Part shown: positions 10,891-22,780 of the stretch, one piece after another | Numbering within the stretch: the stretch's first letter is position 1 | How the letters are laid out: every line of letters starts with the position of its first letter | NCBI RefSeq assembly: GCF_003589595.1 | Contig: NW_020653200.1 | Location: 6,468,298 to 6,532,297, forward strand | Reading direction: 5' to 3' | DNA length: 64,000 nucleotides | Source of the DNA: Hyposmocoma kahamanoa | Lineage: Eukaryota; Arthropoda; Insecta; Lepidoptera; Cosmopterigidae | Made by a program: the position numbers and the translations under genes | Notes under the pieces: model-generated | Database searches by the model: none | Seen by the model: the letters and a program-made list of their open reading frames with translations, nothing else | Told to the model about the DNA's origin: nothing

Positions 10891-11819
10891 GGCCTTCTGT
10901 GTTCAAATCAGATAAGTGGACATCAGATTTCACAATTGACTGTTGAACATGGACGCACCTGTCGTTTCTTTGAGATATTGTGTTAAGGGTGATAAGACAA
11001 AGATCATCACAAATTACGAAGTTGTTTTTGTAACGAGCAATAAAATAATTAAATAGCCTTAAAATTAAAATTATGTAAAGTTAAATGTTATTATCAATTT
11101 TGTTGTTGGATATCCATTACGTCCACAATCCACTTAGTATTGTGATGTATGTAATATTGCCACCCTAAATAGAGCTAGTAAGAAATAGGCAAGATCGTTT
11201 ATTTTTCCAATTTAGTTACATTTTGTATAGTATGTCTGATTAATTGAGGATAAGAAATGGAGATTGAATGAAATGTTGTACCTAAATAAAAGTATCGTCA
11301 TAATTTGAATGTATTTTTATAATTTTATAACTCACGTCCTGATTTTTTTTCGTGTTTTACACGACTGGAGAAGATAGTGTTATAACTACTAATTAATAAG
11401 TTTAGGTATAAATTACATTTAATACCGTCACATTATAAATCAAATAATACGCACAAATGTACAATACAGCAATCCAAATATATTTTAATTATAATCGCTA
11501 TGTTTTGGTGTCAGTTCTCATGAAGTCTTCCATATAGGTACCATCGTTTGATTTATCCGCTTTATTGCATAACAGTTGACGTTGAAGAGCTTGCGCTGAA
11601 GATACTGAAAAAGAATCATTGTTCTACAGCTATTTTTACAGGTATGTTAGTGTAGACCCATTAGAGACCAATTTGAGAAATTAAATTTTCTAAAATGTGT
11701 CTGGTTGGGAACTCTGTGTAGTGCCTAAGGAATGGGTATTTGGTGTGGCACATTATTATCAGTATGTTCTGTATTTTTCTCAGTCTGTAGGCTGGTTTGA
11801 ACCACACTTAAACAATAAA

Positions 11820-11858
11820 CATACTGCATTTACTTTGAAATCAAGTAAATGCAGTATG
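11820..11858. repeat. Perfect 16-bp hairpin, 7-base loop
   Basis: Arms CATACTGCATTTACTT (11820-11835) and its exact reverse complement (11843-11858) enclose TGAAATC. It is intergenic. The arms look too short and too perfect for a miRNA precursor. Confidence 0.85.
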
Positions 11859-12127
11859 GCGTGTATCTATGTGGAGGGTGTGTAATAAGAGCCTACTTCG
11901 TCCTCGTCCATCTGCAAGAACTGTCTGACACTGCGGCATGTATTTAAAATTGCAGCTTTTTGCTTTTTATTATTATTATCTGTTTTGGACTCTTCTCTCC
12001 CATGGCCTAAAATATATTTTATTATTAATAGCGATGTGTAAACCGATGACAACTGAGTAAAACAATGTGTGCTCTAATGGCACGCAATGAAAATAGTTTT
12101 TCCGAATTTTCTTCTAAAAGATACGTA

Positions 12128-12263
12128 GATTTTTTCTTTTAGCATATGATTTGTATGCGCTATGCCAGTAGTACTAGTCCGATTTGAACCTTACGTAATT
12201 TTTTTCTTTTAGCATATGTTTGTTATGCGCTATGCCAGTCGTACTAGTCCGAATTAAACCTTA
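12128..12263. repeat. Tandem duplication, about 67 bp
   Basis: Two adjacent units share TTTTTTCTTTTAGCATATG, TATGCGCTATGCCAGT, GTACTAGTCCGA and AACCTTA. They differ by only a few bases, so the duplication is young. Confidence 0.8.
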
Positions 12264-12859
12264 TGCCTTCTTGTATAGAGATGTTACTTGAAATCAAGTG
12301 AACTAAACGTGTAATCACTCTTCGTACGGAAATATATTGCTCTTTCACTCATGACCTACTCAAGTCTAGTATTCATTTTGAAACGGAACATGTTTCTATG
12401 GTAGTCTTCAGGTATGACGCTAAGGCTGTCACATCTTTTAATCTTACAAATCTGTAGAACCTGTTTAAATTTTACTTTCGTTGATGTCCAAGTTGGATAG
12501 GTCCGTAATCTCAGTTCTAACAAGTATGCTTAAAGAACTTTTCATTGTTACTAATTGCAGGTTTATTACCACCGTATGTGTATGTCTTTTAATTTAGGTT
12601 TTTACCAACATTAAAAATATCAGGAATCGATTGAATTCAAGCCTTTATTTAACCATGTTTACGTACGTATGCAAGTGTTGTGTACCAACGTGCACTTGGT
12701 ATAATCTTTTAGTCTGTATTTGTGGAGAGCGGCATCTAGCGGAGACCGAAGTGAACATAATAAGCTGTGTAGAACCTGTACAACTAGCTGCGCCCGCGCC
12801 GCGAACGCATCAGCAAACAGCGAACAACTTGAGCAACCAGGCGAGTGTCATTCCATTAA

Positions 12860-12869
12860 TCAGTTCAGT
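12860..12869 (+). promoter_or_regulatory. Candidate initiator of bestrophin
   Basis: Two TCAGT arthropod initiator pentamers stand back to back (12860-12864, 12865-12869), about 285 bp before the bestrophin ATG. They lie in a local G+C-rich island (about 12780-12910) that contrasts with the AT-rich surroundings. No TATA box is evident. Upstream ATGs at 12917 and 12964 lie between this site and the CDS, so a 5' UTR intron is possible. Confidence 0.35.
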
Positions 12870-13151
12870 CAGAGTTGTCGCTCCACCGCAGGCGGTGTTC
12901 TCGCGCACTTTTCCTTTATGATATTCAACAATTTGGGGGAAGCCGAGAACGTAACACCTCACCAGAATGTGATTAATAACAGTGCACACTTTAGTTTACT
13001 AATTCCTCTTCGTCTTTTTAAGTAACTAACGTAAATAAACTTTTTATTACTTTCTAAAACGTATTTAATTTTCCGCGTGTGTCTCGGTTCAAGCTCGCGC
13101 CAACAAAACGTGTGTGAATATAAATAAATATTATAATTTAGTGTATTTAAC

Positions 13152-13222
13152 ATGACTATATCATACGCCGGAGAAGTCCCAAATGGCAGCAGTTTCGGTT
13201 GTTTTTGGAGGATCCTTTTGAA
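13152..13222 (+). CDS. Best: Bestrophin anion channel, first coding exon (gene continues to right edge)
   Basis: Encodes residues 1-23 and two bases of codon 24: MTISYAGEVPNGSSFGCFWR then ILLK, donor AA|GTAAGT at 13222/13223. Bestrophins open with a near-invariant MT(V/I)(S/T)Y start, which fixes this ATG. The AA joins the A at 21789 to give Lys24, followed by WRGSVYKL, the conserved entry to TM1. Bestrophins are pentameric calcium-activated chloride/bicarbonate channels, usually in the plasma membrane. The seven exons seen here give 320 residues with no stop or frameshift. About 70 residues of the conserved core and the variable tail lie beyond 64000. Insects carry several paralogues, and I cannot say which one this is. 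Confidence 0.88.
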
Positions 13223-14038
13223 GTAAGTTATTTCTTTGTGTAAAGGGAGAGGCAGTCGGTGTCGGACAGGTCGGTAGACGTCAATCGCTGGCAAACAGCT
13301 GTTCGGGTGGAAGATGCTCAATTTCGCATGACGAAACCGCCGCTCGATGGCCCGGAGCCGTTGTAATACACAACAATGGCACCTTTACTCCTGCCTACCC
13401 ATTGTGACGTGTATCAACCATTTATAAAATAACATTTAAATCTCGCCGCCCCTTTTGTTTATGTCAAACAGTTGAAAGGTAGTTGTCATGTAAAGAGTGA
13501 GGATCAGTCGACCTTGCGGCAGCGGTGAGGTGATGAATGTGACTTATTAGAAGTGATTTATACTTAGTTTCAGTGTCTGCTTACTGCTCGCTTGGCCCTG
13601 ACAACGAAAGGTGGCGAAAGTAACTGTGACGCATAGGTGTACGATACGCCAATCGATTACAGCTTAACTCGATAGTTGCGATTTCCTTGAATAGATTTAT
13701 TTTACCATAAATCGTAACTATAGAATCGATTTAGTGATTTATGCTGGCTGTTAAGTTTTGTACTTACTTGATTTAACTTACAAAGCGGCGAAATAAGCTG
13801 ATGCCAAGCAAGATCCAATCCAATGCAATAAAAATAAACGTTAGCCTTAATCATTATTTGAAGTCTACATTCCTAAGTGTTTTTCTTTTCGGTGAGACTC
13901 GTTGAAGGTACCGCTATGTGAGCGACAGTGATTCTATACTGCGAGGACGGAGTGAGTAGCTCTTACGTCTAGGTAGGTACTTAAATGTATTCGTTTAATA
14001 ATATTTTGTTTATTTTACAAAAAAAATACGTTTTGAAA

Positions 14039-15290
14039 TACGTGTGGCGCACTACAAGTTTCCGGAATGAATAAGAAAAAAATACTATAAATGGTCAGAA
14101 ATGAATTTATTGTTTCTCAAAATATTCTCCGTTAGCGTTAAAAGCACTTTTTCATACGAATGAACCAATTTTGAAAACATTTATGCCACTCCTCCGTGAC
14201 AATCTCGGAAACATATTTTTCATATTCTTCGGCAGCCTCTTCAGGTTAAGAAAATCGTTGATTAACTGGCTCTTAATTTTTGGAAATAAGTAAAAGTCAC
14301 AAGTTGCCAGGTTGGGACTGAACGCGGGATGGCTCATAAGGTCAACGTTGTTCACCTTCAAAAATTAATTTGTCTGTCTGGCCGTGTGAGAACTGGCACT
14401 ATCTATCTATATGTTGTTTTTACGGAGTTTGTCAATAACTTCATCACTATTCACGGTACAACGATTTTCCAAAGCAACAGTATTTACGTGTCCAGTTTTA
14501 TTAAAATTATTTTTGTTAAAAAAGAAGCACTCATCGGCTTAGAGGCACTTTGCACGCGCGCCACTTTGGTTGGTTTCAGCTCATCTCGAAAGACGCTCGA
14601 TTACTGCTTTGTTTTGGGATCGTAACTGTAAATCCATGTTTCGTCACCTATTACTATGTCCCACAACAAATTTGACGCCCCTTCGTTGAATCTGGTAACC
14701 TAGGCATTGCACCAAGTGACGCGATCCGTTTTTTGAGCCTCAGTCAAATTGTGTGGGATCCAGCGAGAGCACAGCTTTTTCACACCCAAATGTTTGTGTA
14801 GTATTGATTGTATTTGACTCATGCCTATACCTAAAAATGCCCGAATCTCATGGTATATCACATGCCTGTCTGTTTTGATCATACGGCGCACAGCATCGAT
14901 GTTGTTCACAGCAGTGGACGGGCGACCATCACGAAATTCGTCACTGAGATTCACACGACCGCGTTTGAATTCTGAAAACCAGCTATAGATAGTCGTCTTG
15001 CATGGTGCTTCATCGCCAAAAGCAGTTTGAAGCCGAGCGAAGCTCCGCTGAGCTGTTTGATTACACTTAAAGTCGTAGAAAATCATACTACGAAAATTTT
15101 CACGAGTTAAATCCATGGCGATGTAGACGACCAATTTTTTAAAATGACGCGCCGATGTGAAAACAGTCGGATGAAACAAACTGTATTCTACAGCCAAAGA
15201 GTTCCCATTTTCAAATGTTGTAATTACTTTTTAAATATTTTTTATGTAAGTGGCCAGTTCCGCAAACTTATAGTGCATCCTATGTGTAAT
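14039..15290 (-). mobile_element. Nearly full-length dead mariner, in bestrophin intron 1
   Basis: About 1.25 kb, the usual mariner size. The ends are inverted repeats: CACTACAAGTTTCCGGAA on the left (14049-14066) and CACTATAAGTTTGCGGAA read in reverse from 15275. TA dinucleotides lie just outside each extended end, so the exact boundary is uncertain by about 10 bp. It contains a transposase pseudogene on - and is antisense to bestrophin. Confidence 0.85.
14152..15197 (-). pseudogene. Mariner transposase, D,D34D, inactivated
   Basis: The N-terminal half is one open frame (15197-14700): an HTH region starting MDLTRENFRSMIFYDFK, then YSWFSEFKRGRVNLSDEFRD and GRPSTAV, and a second HTH ending near LTEAQKTDRV. 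Next come the first catalytic Asp (IGDETW, about 14633-14648), the second (codon 14401-14403) and the third in SPNLATCDFYLFPK (codon 14296-14298). The last two are in the same frame with exactly 34 residues between, the mariner signature. In-frame stops (one 12 residues after the second Asp) and shifts near 14520-14600 make it nonfunctional. The 14152-14361 part is the C-terminus. Confidence 0.9.
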
Positions 15291-18200
15291 ATAAAGGCTA
15301 ACATTAGTACATTATATTCCTACTGTCAGATTAGTTCAATGTCGTCATTAGCTCTAAGTACTTAGGTTACTTTATTTCCCTGGTTGAGGAAGGTAGGCAC
15401 CTTCTTGAAATTAGGTACTATTAAAGATCTGCATCAACCTTTTGTTAACTCAGTGTAAGATTTTAAGTCTTTGGGTACACGTGCGAGCATTGTTTAGTAA
15501 TAGCAGCTTTCAGCTCTCTGGAGCTGGGTGCACAAGTCTCATGCCACTTAAAATCGTTCTAGAGATATCCATCAACTTGCTAAACTAAACCAGTGGGCCA
15601 ATCACGAGTTTGTCATGTAAATTTGTTCTAAGGCTAATCCATGCCGAATATCTACGTGAGACGTATTTCTCGTTAAATACAACAATTTCGAATCCTGTAC
15701 GCCTTTTTCCTTCCTGAATTTGCCATCTTTTAATGGTAAGATTCGAAAAGAAAACGTATCTGGCTGGACCAATCATTTAAAACCTTAGAGCATTTTAAAG
15801 CCCTTGCTAAGTTTTCGGTACAGTCGCAGTAATATAAAATCGAATTGTATATATATTTTTTTTACTATTTGCAGCTTTTTACTAACTATTATACAATACA
15901 GTAAACCGACAGAGATGAAACATTTTCCTTTTAAGCAAAATAAAGGGGGCCCCAACGTTGAAAAAAATACAATGATTTTTAATTGTTTTAGTTCCAGCTA
16001 TTCAGCATTGACCTACTGTTCTAGATTAGCGTTTAACAATTAGGTATAACAGACAGTTATGGACTTTGTAGGCTTTGAAAAAAGAAACGTACGACGACGT
16101 TAACCAAAAACTTGAAAATGCCCTGAGACACGTGCTACACAACTGAAATTTGAGCATTTCGCCTACTTTGTTAGATGAGATTTACTCAATGTCCATGAAT
16201 GCTGACTAATATGTATAATATTTTTTTTATATTATGTAACCTTAATTTCTTTTAATAGAATTAGTGTCATTTATGAGTTTCCACGAATACCTACACTTCA
16301 TGGTGATGCAGTGCTGCATACCCACGCAAAACGATGTAATAAGCCGTGTCAAAGTTTTATCCATAACGTAGATGATGACAGAAAGTGAGATAGATAGACT
16401 ACTAAAACAAAGTATAATAATTAAAGCTCGGAAAGCAGCATACTAGTCAAAACGTCTTGCCATTGGCCAACGTTTTATAAAGTTCTTAATGATACAGAAG
16501 ATAAAGTATGACTATGATCAATTATTTTTGTTTTAAATTGCTCTAATGATTTTGATAAACTCAAAGAATGCATTTCGCTTTACCTTATATGAATGCTAAC
16601 AATAAAGTTTTGGGAAAAAACGACATTGTTCATATATAGGATATATTAATTTATTTTATTAAATATTTTTTAATAATATATTTTATAAAATTTATTTCGA
16701 AGGATTCCAGTGCTTACATACATTATTCATTCATGTAGGTACGGTTGGTCTGTTGGCTCGAAAAGAGAGTTAAGAATTAATGAATTATTTATCGAATAAC
16801 TGCTTTACATTGACTAAGTATAAAGTTTTTTATCCTTATTAGCAAAACAGATGCATTAGATTGTAACAATTAAGCATAAAGCTTTTGAAAGGAAAGTAAT
16901 GAAAACGAATATGAGTAAGAGGAAAGTCAGCGCCGGCGGCGATTGCCCAAGATGCGCCCGGGTGCAATCTTACCCCGGCGCCTACTAGTAGGCAGGCAAT
17001 CAAAATGGAATACTTACAGTTATATTTCGCCCAGTAATCGGAAATTCGGGTGCAAATGGAACAATAATAAATGATGCTTGGCAGCAATAGCCCGTTTACT
17101 CCTTAGAGGCGTTGCAAGAGGCATTCAGCGCCCTCTTAAGACCCTACGCCCGTATGCACATCTTACCGTATCAATGGCATATAGGTACTATATTAGTGCG
17201 GCCGTGTCATTAACATTAGTAGACGTCATGTGAAAGCTAAGCATGGTCAGCATTAAAGAATCCAGAGTAAATATTGTAGAAATAACATCATTGTGTAGTA
17301 TGTGTGTTGTGACTCTTAAGAGATAAAATAATCAAATTGTATACAAGCATTGATTTAAATATAAGGAGCCGACGTTGTTTGTCTTGGCAAGTAAAGAAAT
17401 GCGGAGTCTGCCTACACCACTCGCCGGCTTGACGATACACATGTAAAAAAATTTAAAGTATAATAAACAAGTAAACAACCAAAACAAACAAGCTAAATAC
17501 GCAATGTCTATCCGCAGGCTGAACAACTAAATGCGCAGTAAACCTCACACTGTTTCCGTTACACTTTGATGTAAGGACCTTGTTGTAGCAAAACGACGAC
17601 GTAGGCACGTGTTATGGCAAAACACTGAAAGATTGTCCTACAACAGTTATCGCTTTTGAAATCTGTGTTACGGCTATACATATATATATAGTCACAGGTA
17701 TATAACGTTTTACGGAATATGGTTCAGCGATTTAATTTTTTTTTTTCATAGTTATCGCGTTTGAACCATGTTTGGACAGGTGTAATATCTTGTAATCTAG
17801 GAAGGCTAATTACTCAACGACATTATACAAAAACGTTAACAATTAATAATAAAAGAATGAAAATATGTTGTGTTCCCGCGTTTATCATCAGACGGCTGAC
17901 AATCCCTCGAGTTTGTAAATTAACAGATGGTAATGCGAAGTAGCGAAAAAAACAAGTGAAAGCTTTACCTGTGAGTTCTCACGACGTTCCTTGATTTTCT
18001 GTGAGATTTCCAGACTTTTTTCTGACGTTCCGTGACTTTCCAAAAGGTCGACAATGATCCCTTCACGCAGTAACGACACCGCGATTTACTTTTTCGACAT
18101 CTCATGGAAACCTCCACATTAGTTGTTCATCTACGTCGCATTCGTAAACAATACAATTTTGTATCACTTTTTAATGATACGAGTAGAATGCTGTACTAGT

Positions 18201-19587
18201 ACTTACTAGTGGGATCCCTGTGGCTGAAATTAGTAACTACTAGTCTGCCATTCTGATTTATTCCGATAGCTTTGTTTTTATGACTAGGAGACGGTACATG
18301 TGTTGATTCTTTACATAACAACTTTGGACTTTATACGCATGAATATTTTAACCAATATGCGTGAAATATATACATCGTAAGACTTTATACACGTGGAAGC
18401 GTAAACACAGCATGAAATGTTCTGCATGTACAAGACATGGATGAATGAAGATACGTATTTATAAATTATAGAGGGATTGAGGATATTATACGAATAGCAG
18501 TTACTTTTACATACAGTATTGCATCGTGTCGCACCGTACAAAGATATGCGAAAAATACCCTCGTAACGCACGACATACGACATGGTCCGCAGTGCGCTAT
18601 TGCGTATGATATCGATTATCCACGTAGATGAATCAGCGCAAGAATCCACTACATTGTGCATAATTCTAAAAGGGAAAATTATGATGAACGACAGATATTT
18701 TGCGTCCTATGCGTATTTTGTTACCGTCTGCTGTAAGTCTTTTTATAAGAAAGAGAAAAGGTAATGCCATCTTATTAAGCGTAAAATTACATCAAGGAAA
18801 AAGATCTGGACGAATTCTATCTTATTACTCATTTCACAGGGTTCCTATAAGGTGATGAGGGTACCTAAAACAACGAATTTACAAAACGGCCACGCAATGT
18901 TTTTGGTTGATAAACATAACTCAAAGGCCGCTCTAGAGGCGACACTGAAACTAGTAATTAGTAAGCAATGCTGAGGTGCTCACTATAATCGGCAAGGTTC
19001 AAAGAAGGTCGAAACGACAAAATCTGACGGCTCTTAATTTGGTATTCTGCAAGTAAAAAGCTAATGCTATAATAATGTGGGTGCGCATAGCGTATTAGCA
19101 AATTCCGCTACATTGCAACGTGCCTTTTATCAAATCATGGTCGAGGCAAGGGAAAAATTATCCTCAATCCTTATGCAGCGCGAGTATTATTCGTAATCGT
19201 GTCGCACCATAAACACTTGCATTCAACACCCGACGATTGATTTACTGCAGTTTAAGACTGATACTGTATCAGTGATACATAGGCAGGTGAACAGTATGGA
19301 ATTATCTCATCTATATAGAACCTTTAAAGACTGTCTATAAATGTCTTTGAGTTGTTCTCAGTGCATAATATAGCATGCTCGATATTCACGTGTAATATAT
19401 GAGTGGTTGATATTGCATTAATAGCGGTAGTGCATATGTAGGTCATGTTCTACGGTAACATTTATTCAACGCGCAAGGTCCAAAACGAACAGGTATTGGC
19501 ACTTCTCACCGAGTAATTAATATGACTGGCATTACATATTTTATAAAAAATATACTTAACATTTTAGTCAAATTCTTATGTTTTCAC

Positions 19588-19710
19588 GATTGTTACACAT
19601 AAGAAATGACCATTTTTTCGGATTTAAATCGCGTGATTACATTTGTTATTTCAAACAAATGAATGTTTCGGGCCCTTTACAGGTCCCTTGGTCATGGTCA
19701 ATCGTGAAAT
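19588..19710 (-). repeat. GGGCCC-AAACGT repeat, copy 3 (reverse)
   Basis: Contains TTACACATAAGAAATGACCA, TCGGATTTAAATCGCGTGAT and GTTTCGGGCCCTTTACAGGT, the reverse complement of the blocks at 3775-3925. Confidence 0.65.
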
Positions 19711-19864
19711 AGTTACATTTTCTATTTTAGTCAAATTGTACAAAAATTCTTCTCCGAAAAATTCAATTAAGCATTATTGTTATTACATTGTTTTATATGT
19801 GAAAAAACAAGATTTTTTAATTTCATTTCGGAAAGTGTTCTATACCTGTTCAAAGATCTCTGTA

Positions 19865-19975
19865 GTCGTAAAACTCCATTGGCTGCAGAGGCATTGGGAG
19901 TTATCACGGCTTAAACCCTATTCTTAGATATTTTCCTGCCCAGCAGTGGGATGTATGCGGGTTGATGATGACATA
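19865..19975 (+). repeat. LINE-like 3' tail
   Basis: CATTGGGAGTTATCACGGCT, then CCTGCCCAGCAGTGGGATGT and a GGTTGATGATGAC end. This CCCAGCAGTGGGA tail with GATGATG is typical of RTE-like LINE 3' ends in Lepidoptera (family knowledge). No coding part is attached. Confidence 0.5.
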
Positions 19976-20234
19976 GTAGGTGCTACAATTAACAAATTAA
20001 ATTGACTCAGTGGTACAGGCCCCCGATGGAAATGAGCCCAGGGACTTCAACATATAAAGTGATTAAAATTGAAACGACACATGTAATACAATTTGTTACT
20101 TTTAAGATAACTAAAAATACTATACCACAAAATAACATTAACTTTTAGGACGGACCAGAATAATTACGACCTATGAAAGTATTCGAGTTCTCATTGCTCC
20201 CGTTCTATAAATGAACTTATATAGAATTTAAGAC

Positions 20235-20448
20235 TGTCAAGTTGAAACAGGACTGGGTTGGACACATCACTCGCATACACCCATAGAAATGGGCTCACCC
20301 AACCACTTGGCTAGAGACGACGAGAAGCGGATCAAGAAGGGAATGGCGGGATGACTTGGACGCATATGTAATGGACTAGTCTAACGTTGCGTCAAAAAGG
20401 GAGCTGTGGAAGTCTAGAGGAGAGTTCTTTGCCCAGCAGTGCAAATAA
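20235..20448 (+). pseudogene. RTE-type LINE ORF C-terminus, decayed
   Basis: Translates as KQDWVGHITRIHP, stop, KWAHPTTWLETTRSGSRREW, RDDLDAYVMD, stop, then KRELWKSRGEFFAQQCK and a terminal stop. The pattern of W-GH-R, then (K/R)R..WRDD, then W..RGE.F.QQ is the standard C-terminal tail of RTE-like retrotransposon proteins. Two internal stops and the loss of everything upstream make it a relic. It lies in bestrophin intron 1. Confidence 0.7.
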
Positions 20449-21788
20449 GTTACTTTTATAAATGCACCCAATCCCCCTGCTAATGCTTCTAACTACCGGT
20501 TGAGTAGCAACCTAGCTGGAATACAACCGAAGGCGGAACAGCGGTATTGGTGTGATGTATAAATTATGTGGCGGTAATATTCCAACTGCGGTGCTTAGAT
20601 ACTAATTAAGGGCGCTTAATGAGCCGTCAAGTATTACAAGCGTTGTATGTCTTTAAAATTATATTAATGATCATGTACGTAATAAGTAAAACATGGACAA
20701 AACTTATTGAGCATAAAACCTGAACTACTGTTGCGTACAGCGCAGCCCGAACATAATTATGTTCTGAACACAATGATTAATTATAAATTGAACAAAAATA
20801 TCACAATTAAGCGTACAATTATACACTTTTTGTTTTTTCAATCTCATCCATAGTTCGAAACGAGTTTGGTGCACGCTGTGAGGATGTTTACCAGTGGATT
20901 TGATTTTTTTTTAAGTTACAAAAACCCGCTCACCGGCGTCGTGATGGGATCAGTGTTATAAATGGGCTATTGTAAGCATATACGAGTCAGGATTTTAAAG
21001 ATATTATATTATATTGTAAATTACTAAAATGAAATAATGTCGATAAGATACTTATGAATAAGTAGATCACTAAATTTTTTTGACATCTACCGGGTACAAA
21101 GTTCAGTATTATGTTAATAGATGGTTCTGTGGTGGCAAGGCGATAAAAATAAAGAAAGGAATTAATAATTCCTAATAAAAATTATTATCAATTATTTACA
21201 TTAACGAAGCGTACCTTTACCGACTGTCCTTTTCCTCCATGGTCTGACTAATGTGTGCAAGTGAGTCTTAGGCCCCGTTCACGCTTACAACTACAAGAAT
21301 TTTATTCATAAGTAGCCGTAGGCGTTCACATGCTGACACGAATTACAGACTTGTCATCTGAACCGGCCCTTAAAGCGTTTCTCAGTTTACGCAAATGTCA
21401 TTGCGATCTTGTACAGATTTGCCAACACAAACAAACCTACATCATAGCCTACATGTATTGTGTGTCGCTTGATAGTTTGTTAACGCGAAAGAGATATGTC
21501 ATGTGTCCAACGAAAGTATAATGGTTGTTGCTACTGCATAAACTTATTATTGAAGCGGTAATGATGAAAATGATGAATCGGCTGGTAGCAAAGCGTTAAA
21601 TGTTGTTGAATATCGTATTTAAATGTAAATATATATTGTTATCTCCATAATAAAGAAAAAATATCATAAGTACTGGCAAAAAATACATTTTTTTTTCAAT
21701 TGTTCGATGTTTTAAGGATACTTGCTTTCAGAACAGGTTGTTTTTTGTTCATATTAATTAATTAACCTTAACATTTATTTTTTTATAG

Positions 21789-21899
21789 ATGGCGAGGCAG
21801 TGTTTACAAGCTAGTATGGCGCGAGTTGCTAGCATACCTCACACTGTATTACACCATCAATTTGTTGTATCGATTCGCGCTTACCGAGCAGCAACAGAG
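21789..21899 (+). CDS. Best: Bestrophin, coding exon 2 (TM1)
   Basis: The acceptor TTTATAG ends at 21788 and the donor AG|GTAAGT follows 21899. The exon gives the last base of Lys24, residues 25-60 and two bases of Arg61: WRGSVYKLVWRELLAYLTLY, then YTINLLYRFALTEQQQ. This is the first membrane helix and the loop after it, with the family's WRGS-YKL and YR-L motifs. The open frame on the first ATG of the exon (MARQC...) is out of phase and not real. The exon is separated from its neighbours by introns of 8.6 and 9.1 kb. Confidence 0.92.
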
Positions 21900-22069
21900 G
21901 TAAGTAATTCAAAGGATTATCAAATAGTATTTACTTATTCTACTGCCGAAAACTTTCTGGGGTCTTAGTGTAAGCTTTCAAATATGTAAACTTAACTATC
22001 CCGTTTGCGGTAAGATTTTAATTTAAACTTTATATATATAAGAGACATGGACACTGATAGTCGTCGATA

Positions 22070-22780
22070 TGCAGAGAATTGACGCTATATGTCTTCAACT
22101 TGCATGCAGCGTGTGATATGCTATTTTGGTCACGTGTGACGTAGAGATGCTGATAATCTGGAAAGTTTGTTGGTGACAGGGAAGGTGGAGGTAAAGAGAC
22201 CTATAAGCAGGAATCCCAAAAGGGCGTTTGTAGGAACCCGGAACAGCCCAAATGCGAGGTTCCTGCAGTTTCCGCAGTAAAAGGAGGCCCGGGTTCATTT
22301 GCACCTCGAGAGATGGCATTAAATTTGTGTCGTCTGAACCCGAATTCATTTTCGATAGATGTTGGTACATATTTTTGCTATAAGGCAGTGGGCATAAACA
22401 CTAGAGCCGCAATGTCCTATAAACAACAATAAAAAATCAAGCACCATTTTGCCACTTTAAAGACTAGCTTCGAAACTGATTAAAATTTCAGAGAAAAACA
22501 TAACCCGGGACAATTTTACAAACAAATTTAATTTTTTTTGATAAGCAACCAGTCCCGGGATCATACGACACTCGCAATTGGGCTCGTTCGGGTCCCGTAA
22601 CAAATTTAAACCGACCCCGGGTTCAGATGCTACAAACCCCCAAAAGGTGGTTGGATCAGATCAGATCTCCGAACAACTGATGGTACACCATGCGACTAGC
22701 GCAACCGACGGAGGCAAATGGCTGGCAGGATGAAGTAGAGCCAGGGTCATCAGCAGTGAGGAAGCGATTAAGAAGAAGAA
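22070..22780 (+). pseudogene. RTE-type LINE fragment split by a MITE
   Basis: Upstream of 22224 the frames give CYFGHV, DADNLESL, VTGKVEVKRPISRNPK, matching the GH...L..GK..GKR..GR.P.RW region of RTE-like ORFs. After 22640 the text resumes as KRWLDQIRS and MRLAQPTEANGWQDEVEPG. The two parts abut if 22224-22639 and one target copy are removed. Several stops and shifts show it is dead. It is a different subfamily from 20235-20448. Confidence 0.65.
22224..22639. mobile_element. 416-bp hAT-like MITE inside an RTE relic
   Basis: Flanked by the identical 8-mer CCAAAAGG at 22216-22223 and 22640-22647. The tips are inverted: GCGTTTGTAG on the left and GGGTTTGTAG read in reverse from the right, each followed by a nearby AACCCGG. 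An 8-bp duplication is the hAT hallmark. The interior is noncoding, with several CCCGGG blocks. Confidence 0.75.

Larger units (their letters stand above)
13223..21788 (+). other. Bestrophin intron 1
   Basis: 8.6 kb. Besides the mariner, LINE tail and RTE relic listed, 15300-19580 is AT-rich with no coding signal I trust. A G+C-rich patch at 16925-16985 (GCGCCGGCGGCGATTGCCCA) looks like repeat debris. Confidence 0.8.

Noticed and set aside
12631..13025. Two overlapping ORFs of about 100 codons before bestrophin
   Set aside because: They lie in the G+C-rich promoter/5' UTR region and show no domain or splice logic.
21801..21899. Alternative bestrophin start on the ATGs inside exon 2
   Set aside because: The ATGs at 21789 and 21814 are out of the bestrophin frame, and exon 1 at 13152 supplies the conserved MTISY start.
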